A DNA stretch of 64,000 bases from Lanius collurio (taxonomy: Eukaryota; Chordata; Aves; Passeriformes; Laniidae): positions 57,097,813 to 57,161,812 of the forward strand of contig JACBWW010000003.1 of NCBI GenBank assembly GCA_020086605.1. Direction: 5' to 3'. This document shows, one piece after another, positions 24,625 through 35,088 of the stretch. Numbering within the stretch: the stretch's first letter is position 1; each line of letters starts with the position of its first letter. The translations under genes were made by a program, and so were the position numbers. Under the pieces are notes generated by a model. That model was not told where the DNA came from. It was given only the letters and a program-made list of their open reading frames with translations, and did no database searches.

Positions 24625-27600
24625 TACATTTCAAATTTCAAATTTATGATTATAAAGCCAGGTTCCTGTGACAATCTTCCATCAGGCACTGAGAGCTCTC
24701 AGCATCTCACAGGAGGTGTTCAACACCTTGTAGGATTCACTTCTCATTACACTGAGTCCTGGAGCATACCTCTTGGTGGTTCAAAAGGTACAGTCTCCTG
24801 AACAGAAATCTCATTAACGCCACCATCCCCTTAAGCCTGTAGTATCTACATTTGCAAATAGCTGTATAAACACCCCTAAATCAGCCTCAAATCACTCTGG
24901 GAAGGAACATGTTGTCTTCTTGATAAACTTAGTTTATGTATGAGTAAATGAAGGCAGCGAGATGAGAGAAGGAGCCTTAATGTGAAGGGATGGGGAAATC
25001 TTGCTGTCCTGGCAGTTTGCTGCTGCCATAACCCTGCTGATGTCCTTGAGAGACCATGCACTTAAACAAGCTTCCCAGGTCTTTATCTCACCACATCTAA
25101 GCTTCCAGCTGTGACCAGATCTGAAGGTGTGCCACATCAGCACTGAAATGAAGTGTTCACTCAGAAAGAGGAGCTACTGAGAAAATACAGGTTCACAAGC
25201 CTATCAAACAGCAGGAGGGGAGGGTGTCTCTAGCCAAGCACTGCAGTTCTGCACAGTTTCTTCAAGACAGTTCTTCCCAAGCAGCTCAAATCCCAGACCA
25301 AATGGCATCACTGATGATCAGCACTAAAATCTGATTTCCAAAACAGGCTCTTGGGAGACATTTCATATCTTGGTGATAGAGTTTCCCACTGCTGAGCTAC
25401 TCCATCAGAAGAAAGGCCATCTGACAAGTTTTCTAAATCCTGCCATCAAACTGCTAAAAAATGTTCTTCAAATGGCATTATCCCAGAATATGGTTTGCAG
25501 AGGATCTGGAAAGCAGTTACCTCTTACAGTCACATGGATGGAAGTTGATCCTTTGACACATTCCAGCTGAAGAGGTGCTCAGACTGAGAAATCTTGGGAT
25601 GACATTTATTCCAGAGAAAAAGGACACCAGAGTCAGCCACAATGAGTCCTCAACTTCCTTAATTTCCCTTGAGAAAATGGCTTAGTTCTGTTTTCCAAAC
25701 ATAAGGTCTGGCCATGGCCAGTGTTAAGAAACAGATCTGGGCAAAGACCCTATTTGTTGGGTCCCATTCCCTAGAAGAACTGAGTTTCCAGAGCATCGTG
25801 TCCAGGGAAAGGGAAGTGTAGAGTAACCCATCTCTCCATTACAGAGACATGAAAAATTTGTATTCCTTCTCCATATTTATGATAAAACACAAGTGGCTCA
25901 GCTCCATTCTCAGCCTAACCCAACTCATGAACACGACCACTGACTTTCTGTCTGTAACCAACTCATGCTGAAATGTCTTTGTCCCTGATGTCCTGCTTCA
26001 GAATCTCATACAAAATCTGAACTCTTCATATCCACATTTGTGTTCCTTCTGGATTCATGGGTGTATTAGCTGAAATGCTGGTGTCAGCATAGTTAAGAGA
26101 TCAGAGCAAACTTGATACACTTAAATACTGCTCACCAAAAATTATATGATATATGAGAATCATTTACAGCTTTTTCACTTGTTTCTTCTTGCTGCAGCTA
26201 AAGCTGGGATTTGCACATGTAAATGACAAGCTATTCTGCTGGGAAGGTGTACCACTAGAATTATGTTTCAAAATTAAAAGGAAAAAAAAACTGTGAAATG
26301 CCTTTCAGCAGACAGGAACAATATCTCCCTTTGTAATTAAAATTTAAACAAAAGTGCTTCTAAAATCTATTTATTAAAGGGAACACAATACTTTTCATTG
26401 GCTCAACCATCAGCATGGAAAAGTATTTAAAGTCTTAATAATGAATTGTATCTCACAATTAAAGCTTGCAGCACAACATCATCACAACTTTGACAATGCT
26501 TCTGCACAGCTTCAAAAGCATATATTGTGGGTATATTTGAAGGGGAAAGATGTATGCATGTTTTTCATAGACAATAATTCCATTAAATTTCCAAACTACA
26601 GTGGCAAGAGTTACAGACCCAGATATTTGGATGATTCTTATTATTCTTTTAAGTTACTGCATGTGTAAGTCACTGTCTCTGTGGGACATTTATTGCTCAT
26701 ACTCTCTCATTTAGCAACAGGACAGGAAAGTTTGTATATTTTACAAGTCTGGACTTAAAGTAAATTTTTTTCCCCAGACTACAGATAAACCAAATTTCAG
26801 AAAATTATTTCCTTTCATGATTTTTATTTTTCACTCTGTGATGGTTAGCCTGTCTGTCATGCAGCCTGTAAAGTTCATAAGAAGGTGCAGGCTTTGCAGG
26901 GCTGCAAGCTCTACAAGCACATTGTGAGAGATCTCTGTCACTCCAAAGGGCTCTCAGGGCTGAGGAGCCTATGCAGATCTGCTGTACCATCTGCCAGAAA
27001 TGGCTTCTGCTTGCAAATAAATATGTACCATGTGACTTCTTATTCTCAGGGACTTGACACAGCTGAGATCCCCAAGGCTTGTCTGAGAACTTCCCATGTG
27101 AATGACAGTATCTTCTTACTTTAGAGTCCCTCAAGCAAGACTGGAAAATGTTCCTTAAGCTGAAATATTGTTATCCACATCATTTATTAGGTTGTTCATA
27201 ATGGTTCATTTCATCCTTGAACATATATTACTAGAGTTCACTTCCAGTCTGAGGTCAAACTGTGCCATTAAGTGACAGTCCCACAAACGGGGGACAAAAT
27301 TGTCTCACTCCAACAAGAACTGCAGAACTCCAGTTGCAGATTTTCAGGAGACCACATTGTGCTCCAGTGCCAGGAAACCTGTCCAGAATGTATTCTCCAC
27401 TTAGGAATCATGTGGAAAGGTCACAGACCTGCCTTGTGTCTTTGTCTGGTGCACTGACATGAGGTTTACCCTCATACTGAGCCCACGGGGTGGCTTGGAT
27501 TGCAGTTCTGCATCCAGGCTGGATGGAAGCTGAACACAATGCCAATAGCCTGCTCTTGGAGCTGTGGATTCAAAGAATTTGCAAAGCTGGAACAGCTCTG

Positions 27601-27831
27601 TGAGGTGACTCACCGACCCTCACAAGTTTTACAAAATGACTGGAGCAGGAATAGATGTTTATAGGGAAGACTGCCACCTATATACTAAAACGAAATGCAT
27701 TTCTGCCCCTTTAAATAATTACAAGTCACCAGTCACTTAGCTTATCTACACTTTGACTAGGAAGGGATTAGGAGCAAACTGGAATACATTTGTTGTGTAT
27801 AACATAAAAAACCTGCACATCCACCTCAGTG

Positions 27832-27846
27832 CATATATATATATAT
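27832..27846. repeat. (TA)n microsatellite
   Basis: A run of about seven AT dinucleotides. Confidence 0.9.
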
Positions 27847-30800
27847 GTCTGTGTATGCACCTGTGAATGAAGGGGTGATAAAAATTCAGCAAGAAATCTG
27901 CTTCATTTCTCATTCTGGCATGATCCTTCTGAATTCAGATGCAATGCAAACAGGACTGACTGGGAAGCAGTCTCTAATAAAATGCTTGGATTAGTTTGTC
28001 AGTCAGAAGCTGCAAATCTCAGTCAGCACTAAAGATCAGTTCCTGCCAAAGGAGTTTTTTCATACAGTAAATTCCAAAGAGATACAGCAGTCCTAAATAG
28101 ATCTATTGCTTTCTAAGAATATAGTGCAGTGTGCCTGCTAGGCAACTTGCCTAGAAATTCTTTTCCAATGAAGTACTGGAAGAGACAATTTCATTTGCTC
28201 TGATCTCTGTTCCTTGAGTGGCCATATCTCCAGTGCACTAGTTCAGTTTCCCATATGAAGACATCGTGTATCTAGAAATCATTTCATCTGAAGGAGGCAC
28301 AGAGTCCAAGGGCTGAGCTCTGCCATCCATAATCCACCATAAACCATTGAAGGTAGTCTTGTTAAATACAAAATTACACCATTATTTGTGATTAATTCAA
28401 ACCCTACAGGGTATCAGTGGGAAACACTAGCAGTGATGCACTTTTATGGGTACTGGTCTGCAATGTGGAGAGGAGAGGCTATGGACCATCTTGTGCTATT
28501 CTGAAGAGAAAGTCAGGAAGGAGAGCACATACATATAGATTATGTCTGAGTTAACTTCCCAAGGTTTTTTCCCAAACCAAGAGCAGAAACAAAACTTTTT
28601 TAGCATGGCACCACATGGTAGCACAAGTCAGCATTGCATGTGAGACCCTCTGCAAGACCTCTTGTGGATTGGCTTGGGACCTTTCACCCCTAGTCTCATA
28701 TCTGGACCCCAGTTTTACAGAACCCCAGACACAGATGGTTCTGTACATCAGAAAAAGCAGAGGTTACTCATCATGCTTGTCGGGGAGTTCAGTCCTATCC
28801 TGCCTTGTCATGTCTCCCCATAGCTGCACCAAGCCCCAAGGACTTACAGTACTCATCAGTCCCCTTCTTTATAGCAGCAGGCTACAAGACCCTGGTGATA
28901 ATCTGAAACCAGCCAAATTCAAGGCTTAAGCCCAGAGACAACCATTATGACAATTATAGATTTCAAAGCAAGGCAACCAACAGAAGTACCACATACTGGA
29001 TGCTCCTAAGGGGGAGAAATTACTCTCTGGAGAAGCACTGATTGCTCATAGGTAAGGCTGCCCGACACCTGCACAGTGCTCAGAGAAAAACAAATCACAA
29101 GAAAGTGCTACTGGCGGTAGCTCAGTCCTACTCTGCTACCAGCTTCCTACCAGGATTGTAGAGTCACTTTAAAAGACTGAGAAACAAAAAATAGAACTGT
29201 GAGTCCTACTTAGGTTTTAGCAGCTTTCACACCATCTCTTTCACAAGTTTTTTCCTTTCCATTTCCCACTAATAGGATACAGCCAGGACAATAGCTCCTA
29301 GTTTGTTGAGTGGAAAATATCAAGAAAGATGAAAGCACAGATTGTAAAACCAATTCAACAGCCCAAAGTGTCTGAGAAAAGCTCCCTGGAATGCCTGCTT
29401 AGGAATTCCCCTTCCACTCCTGGGTGGCATTGTGCCAAGTAGTGCTGGAAGCTACAGCTTCTCATCTGCCACGAAAAGGGGCTTCAGATCCCACTCAGAT
29501 ATTTTTGCCCACAGGCAGACAGGTAAAAATCAGAGCTTCATTCTCAGTCTCTTAATTTATTCCAGGGAATTGCCCGGGTACTTTTGTTTTTTATCCTGAG
29601 CTACAGCCAGGACAGATATGACTCTTTGCCATGACCTTTCTCCTCCAAATAAAATTTGTGTAGTGGTGATGACTAATGGGAGGGAAGAATTGTAATTCCA
29701 CTGTGATAGCTCATAAGAGTAAAGACATACCAGCTGACAAGTAACAATAACTCATACAGAACATCCCATCTGGATACCACCCAGCTTACACTTTTCTGAT
29801 TCCAGAGAGAGAACCATCTTCATTTTATGCATTATCCTCACTTGGTGGAATGTCCAGCCAAATCATGGTAATGTGATCTTGGGGAATTATTCAATGCTGT
29901 TTAAAGTTCAAAACTCAGTGCCAGAAAGTAACGCCCCATAATATGTTAAACACACCACAGACAATGTAAAAATACTGCTCTCACTTCAAGGAGGGCTGAG
30001 CCCCACAGACTTCTGAGGATCAAAACCACAGTCATCAATTGCAAGAATCATTCTACAATAGCAAGCAAAGATCTTTACATGTTCTCCACTGCTGACATTA
30101 GCACTGCTCAGCTGGAAGGAGGTTCATGGCAGTGGTACATCTCCAGGGGAGCAGACTTGTAGTGAAGAGTCTGATTAAAATTGCAGGCTAAGGTTTTGGA
30201 TTTTAGTGTTGCCAATCATCAGCTACCATTTAATGAGATGTTGATCTTTTTATACGCAGCCCACAGCTATGCCAGCTCCTAGTGGTGTATCTTACCTGGT
30301 GGAGAACATGAGGACAAAATACCAGCTTGCTCTTCATTGCTGTCTCTTTTTGTTGGTGGCTTGGTTTAGTTTGGTTTTATTAATGCTCAGAAAATTCCTC
30401 ACAAGATTGCAGGAATTCTAAATGCATGAGCCAGACAGGATGAGATGGCTGCTCAGTTCATAAGGAGGTGGTAAGAAAGTGGTGCTACAAAGAGGACAAT
30501 AGGATTGTGGTCAAAGTGCTGGCCTGAGAATACAGACATCTGGATCCAGCTTCTCATCAGTGACTTCAGGCAAGTCCAGTAGGATAAGCTGACCCGTAAA
30601 AACTCATACCCACACTTAACCTGCCCATGTCCTGGACTCTTCCAGCACCTCTCATCTGGACTTGTTCACTCAGCTGACACACAGTGCCCATTCAGCCACT
30701 CTGCCACATGTCTGTGCATGAAGCACCTGTTTACACCCAGGTTAGTCATAACCTCCATCTCCATGTCTGTTCAATGTATCCACACAGTCCAGTTTCCCCT

Positions 30801-31019
30801 CCTTTCTCTGCTTTGCAGTAAGATGGAAAGCTGGGAAGATGGACAGTTTTTCAGCACTTACCTGTCCCTTTAGGGGCCCAGTGTCAGTGTACATGATATC
30901 CCTAATATGGAATCCTATTTACTTGTGAGAATCTGCATCAGCAGCACATCTGGTTAACTTTCCAAAATCAGAGTGGGATTTTTTTTCATTGGTCCCAGCA
31001 GTTGAGTCTAGCCTGGAAT

Positions 31020-31500
31020 CTCTCTAGCCATTTTAACTCTGTAACCTTTCAAAGCAGCTTGTTCCATTGCCTAATTGTTTGAGTAGCTGAAACACATCTC
31101 TCACATATGTAGCTGGAATTTTCCTTTCTGCAGCTTAAATAAGTTTCTATGCTTCTTTCCTCTCTGGCTAATGAGAATAACTGGCCCCTGTTCCCTTTAT
31201 CACATCATTTCATGTATTTGTGGACAGCTATTTTGCCTTCTTTTAGTCTCTGTAGACTGAACATGTCTGTCTCAGCTGCTTCTCATAAGTCTGCTTTTTA
31301 AATCTTTTATAGTTTTTGCTATTGTCCTTTGAGCTTTCTTCAATTTGTTAGTGTCTTTTCTTAAAAAGCAGCATCCAAAACTGAACTCTCTATGCCAGCT
31401 GAGACTTTCACCAATGACAAGTGGAGCAGAAAACTGACCCTGCTTGTTTTACATGACGTGTTCCTTCTTTATACAGAATATTTCATTGTAAAACATCAAT
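31020..31500 (-). mobile_element. Ancient CR1 LINE fragment, 3' part
   Basis: The reverse complement of old CR1 RT C-terminus and 3' UTR. Landmarks in order are 'cttgttccattgcctaattg' (31059-31078), 'ctggctaatgagaataactg' (31164-31183), 'tgtctcagctgcttctcata' (31269-31288) and 'aaaactgaactctctatgcc' (31377-31396). It is heavily mutated with no reading frame. Confidence 0.68.
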
Positions 31501-31564
31501 GGTCTAAATATGAGAACATATAGATGTGGGACAGCTAAGAGGAAAATAAATGTCTACTAGACTT

Positions 31565-31862
31565 CAGAAGGTATAAACACCAAAAAAGAGGATTGTTTGG
31601 GTGTACTTCAGAGAAATGAGGAGACTAAGAATAATGGGATAAAATGAAATGGTAGGCTAGATATCAGGAAAAATATCATAACAGTTCAAATAGTGGAAAA
31701 CTCTCTCCCTGGAGAAGTGGTGCAGACTCCATAAGTTGAGACACTGAGAACTAGACTAGACAAAGCAATGCAAACTCTACAGCAAGATGACTTAATATAT
31801 TACTGGGATAGGGGCTAGATGGGCTGATAAACTTGGCATTTCTAAATTTCTTGTTCTACAGC
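31565..31862 (+). mobile_element. Ancient CR1 LINE 3' fragment
   Basis: Plus-strand RT C-terminal and 3' UTR of an old CR1: 'gattgtttgggtgtacttca' (31591-31610), 'ggctagatatcaggaaaaat' (31654-31673), 'actagactagacaaagc' (31751-31767) and 'gggctagatgggctgataaa' (31811-31830). It lies back to back with the minus-strand ancient CR1 ending at 31500. Confidence 0.68.
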
Positions 31863-34051
31863 ACTCCCAAATAACAGAACTAACATTTTCTTATGGTAAT
31901 ATTCACTTTCTGTCCCCAGTAACACCTTCATGTGATCTCTATTTGACACATAAGAGTCAGCAAAGCTAATTTAGAAAGGCTTTGAGAATTTCTGGAAAAG
32001 TTTGAGGGAATTTAACATTTTTCCTTTCTCTGTATCCATGGGCCCTATATACTTGCCAGGTTCCAGTCATAGTCAACTGAACACTAACAGATCTCACATG
32101 ATGTAAATGGAGAAAGCCAACATATCCAGCAGAGAATGTTATCCATGCCTAAACTGACAAAACTCTACCACCATCATTAGCACCATGACCTGCCAATGCA
32201 AGGAATCACAGTGGTGCAGAACCACCAGTGGCTGGTAGCCAGTGGCAGTAATCAGGGCAAATCCCCAGTCTAGACAAAGCTTTAGTTATTCTGAGCAAAA
32301 CTCTCCAATCTCTGGTTCTAGTTTTCTTTTCAGCAACACAATTTTAATATTAGTGGAACTCCACAAACCTCAACTGAGTTGCTCCTGACTCACAGGCAAG
32401 AAGAATTTCCCTTCACTGAGAAGTGCAAAGCTAAATGATATTTCTTTAATTATCTGATGATCAGAGAACAATATAAAGTCAAACAAATTCTAAATATGAC
32501 CTTTGCTGTTTTGTCTCTGGAGATCACAAGTATAAGGTCCAGTGACGTGGGGAAGACCAGAGTTGGAAGGTTGTGTGCCCACTGCTGGATGTTCGGCATC
32601 TCTTTTCTCCCAGTGGCAGAGATTCTTAGCTCCAGTTGTGTTACCTAGATTAGGCAGTTTCAGGCTCAGATATTTTACCAAACACAGAATAAAGGCTAGA
32701 ATAAAGGTAAATTTCAGGTGAAAAAATTCAAATTGAAAGGGAGAAATCCATGGCTCCACTGTGTGCTTTATCTTAGAAGACAACAGCTACGTACAGCTGT
32801 TCTTCATGGCTAAAGAGCCAGATCATTCCTAGCAGAAGTCTAGAATATATATTCACTTTAAAAAAAAATTATATTAATTTTGAATATTGCTGCATCCATA
32901 TTGCTTAAGATGCCATAGGAGCTTTCAGACCAGGTCTTTGACAACAGAGTGGTCCAATTTTGGAAGTCAGAATTTTATAAAAGAATGGTCTCTGCTCCGG
33001 AGGGTCTACAGTCTAGAAATGTCAACTAGTAAAAGAAAAACAAAGAGCTATGTTAGACATTAAGATGAGCAGAATTATTGCAACATGTGGAATGCTTTTC
33101 CACCATCAAGTACATCATAGCTGCCAGAGTAAAGGAGAGTCTCAGGGGTGTGAACAAAGTATGACCTTGAAGAGCTCTGAAAAGCCAGCCTGAGGTTAAA
33201 TGACAAATTATCATATAAAGAAGAGAGGTCTAGTGTGCTTAGTTGTGTTAGTTGGTAAGTGCTGGAACCACTGGCTTAAAATGCCAAGGAGTGGCTATTA
33301 CATTATTGAGATTATAGTAATTTAGTTGAGGCTGTTGCCTAAATACAGCAAAAGTCTGTTGTCTGGCAGGAAATGGTCTTCTTGTAATAGCTGACCAGCT
33401 CAGTAGCAGGAGACTGAAATGCATTTGCTGATTTAGTGCCAGCATGTTATTGCCCAAGCTCTTTAGGAAGGAGATGCCTGTCCTTGCCATAGTACTTGGC
33501 ACCATTCTGGTACAGTGCAGAGACCTGTCAAGGAGAGAAAAGCCAGCGAAGAGAGAAATTTAGGTTATGGTAAGGATCAAGGAAGCATTGTCCCAGCATG
33601 TGCTGGGCCACCACAGCATCAAACCATCTGAGTCAGATAGAGGACCCCTTGGCTCATGGCTGGCTGTCTTGAAACTTCTGCACAAGTGGGTCTTCACTCG
33701 TATTGGCATAGACTTGAAGCATTCAGGGTCTTCCAGCATTGTAAAGGGCCAGTCAAAATAGAAGTCAATCTAAAAAGAAGTTGTAGGAGTCGCTTTATTT
33801 TTCTGTGTTTCTGTCCTATACAATGTGTCATTCTGCCGGTATGTTTTTGAAAGTCAAATCTACGTTAAATATTAGGGATGTATTAAACAGCCAGGATAAA
33901 AGTACTTAGTTTAAGTACTCATAATGACACTTTTCAAAGTGCAAAGCATGTAATTTCTCATTACTCTTTATAGTCTCCATGTAGTGTTTTCCTGTTCACT
34001 ACAACATCCATCTATGGAGTGAAGCGTTCCTCAGAAACCTGAACATCGCAC
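31863..34051. other. Intergenic sequence, nothing recognised
   Basis: No repeat family or coding domain. Open frames stay under 100 codons on both strands. Confidence 0.45.
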
Positions 34052-34359
34052 TGTTGAGGTACCTCACCCCCGAAGTCCTGGGGGTGTGCAGGGACCCTGG
34101 AGTGTACAGGTCTGCCCCTGTCCCTGTCCCCATGTCACGTGTGGCCTGTGCCTGTCTTCTGATCTGCTGTTGGGGGCTCCCTGGGCTCGGGAAGAAGGGA
34201 GTGGTCTGGTGATTGTGTGGTCAGTCAGCCATGGGACCTCAGACATGGTGGGGCTGGAGGGAAATAAAGATCCACAAACACCCACAAATATCACCTCATA
34301 TTTCCTTCCAACGTTCATTCACTGTCTTATGCATGTTGTAACCATTCCCCGTTACAACA
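34052..34359 (+). repeat. 5' LTR of the compact element
   Basis: 308 bp, TGTTG...CAACA. It has a C/T-rich U3 ('cccctgtccctgtccccatg', shared with the other LTR), an AATAAA at about 34264-34269, and the shared U5 block 'tccttccaacgttcat'. Confidence 0.82.
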
Positions 34360-34361
34360 AA

Positions 34362-34379
34362 TGGTGGAGATGCTGGGGA
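34362..34379 (+). promoter_or_regulatory. Primer-binding site, tRNA-Ala type
   Basis: TGGTGGAGATGCTGGGGA lies two bases after the 5' LTR. It is complementary to the 3' end of tRNA-Ala (CCCCGGCATCTCCA plus CCA) at 17 of 18 positions. A retroelement uses this site to prime minus-strand DNA. The tRNA sequence is recalled from general knowledge and was not looked up. Confidence 0.75.
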
Positions 34380-34589
34380 ACCATCCCTGGAGAAAGTGAT
34401 TCGTGAGTAACTCTGGATATCTCTTCTTACTTTTGTTTTGCTGTCCCATCTCTGAATGATGGAGGACTCATGGAAAGTCTCATGGCTGTCTGAACCACAA
34501 AGAGACATTTACTTTAAACTCAAAAAGTTCTTGAACAGCAATAAGTACATTTTAGCTTAATTCAAACTCAGAAAGAACTAAGACACTTT

Positions 34590-34796
34590 TTGGCATGGCT
34601 GTTTAAAAACTTCTTTTATGTTTCTTGGGATTTGATTCTTACCAAAGACATTTGGGAGAATGTTTGGACACAATTAATTTCTGAATCAAAAAATGTGCCA
34701 ATGGAAGAATATTCCCCTGATTATTACCCAATTACAGAGTCTGTTGAGCAATGTTGGCTGTGCCCGGCTCTTGTCCTGGTGGTAAACAAAGGGTGA
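34590..34796 (+). CDS. 68-codon open frame inside the compact element, unknown
   Basis: An open frame from ATG to a TGA two bases before the 3' LTR. It is W/Y-rich (KDIWENVWTQLISE, EEYSPDYYPITES). I do not recognise a domain. Its position next to the polypurine tract and its non-random composition raise the chance that it is the leftover of a retroviral gene, but a chance frame is equally possible. Confidence 0.25.
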   Translation: MAWLFKNFFYVSWDLILTKDIWENVWTQLISESKNVPMEEYSPDYYPITESVEQCWLCPALVLVVNKG

Positions 34797-34798
34797 AA
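34786..34798 (+). promoter_or_regulatory. Polypurine tract candidate
   Basis: 'acaaagggtgaaa' lies immediately before the TG of the 3' LTR, where the plus-strand primer is expected. It is short and interrupted by one C and one T. Confidence 0.5.
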
Positions 34799-35088
34799 TG
34801 TTGGGATACCTCACCCAAAGTCCTGGTGGGAGGGCTCTGGATGTACGGGTTGCCCCTGCCCCTGTCCCCATGTCACGTGTGCCCCACACCTGTTCCTGAC
34901 TGGTTGGTTTGGGGTGCCCAGGCCCGGGAAGAGCTGAGGGTCCTGTGACTGAGGGTCTGCCTGGGAACTCCAGCCATGCAGCTGGAGGAATAAACATCTC
35001 TGAACATCCATCAAATATCGCTTCATATTTCTTTCCAACGTTCATCGCTGTCTTGTACTTGTTGTAAGGATTCCCCATCACCACAACA
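34799..35088 (+). repeat. 3' LTR of the compact element
   Basis: 290 bp, TGTTG...CAACA. It shares with the first LTR the blocks 'ccccatgtcacgtgtg', 'tttccaacgttcat' and 'ttgtaa..attcccc'. A poly(A) signal AATAAA is present at about 34989-34994. Confidence 0.8.

Larger units (their letters stand above)
23046..31019. other. Long unique stretch with small tandem repeats
   Basis: No gene, RNA gene or transposon recognised in about 8 kb. An A15 run lies at about 24100-24114, and a 13-bp tandem repeat and a (TA)n run are listed separately. AT-rich, motif-dense blocks near 24240-24460 and 26320-26680 have a conserved-noncoding texture but no stronger support. Open frames do not exceed 109 codons and show no domain. 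Confidence 0.4.
34052..35088 (+). mobile_element. Compact non-autonomous LTR retroelement
   Basis: Two direct LTRs (34052-34359 and 34799-35088) begin TGTTG and end CAACA. They enclose about 440 bp with a primer-binding site right after the first LTR and a purine-rich tract just before the second. There is no pol, and only one short open frame inside. The layout is that of an internally gutted provirus or a small non-autonomous LTR element mobilised in trans. The LTRs differ by roughly a quarter of positions plus indels, so it is old. No clean target-site duplication is seen ('gcac' before, 'cacg' after). Confidence 0.82.
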
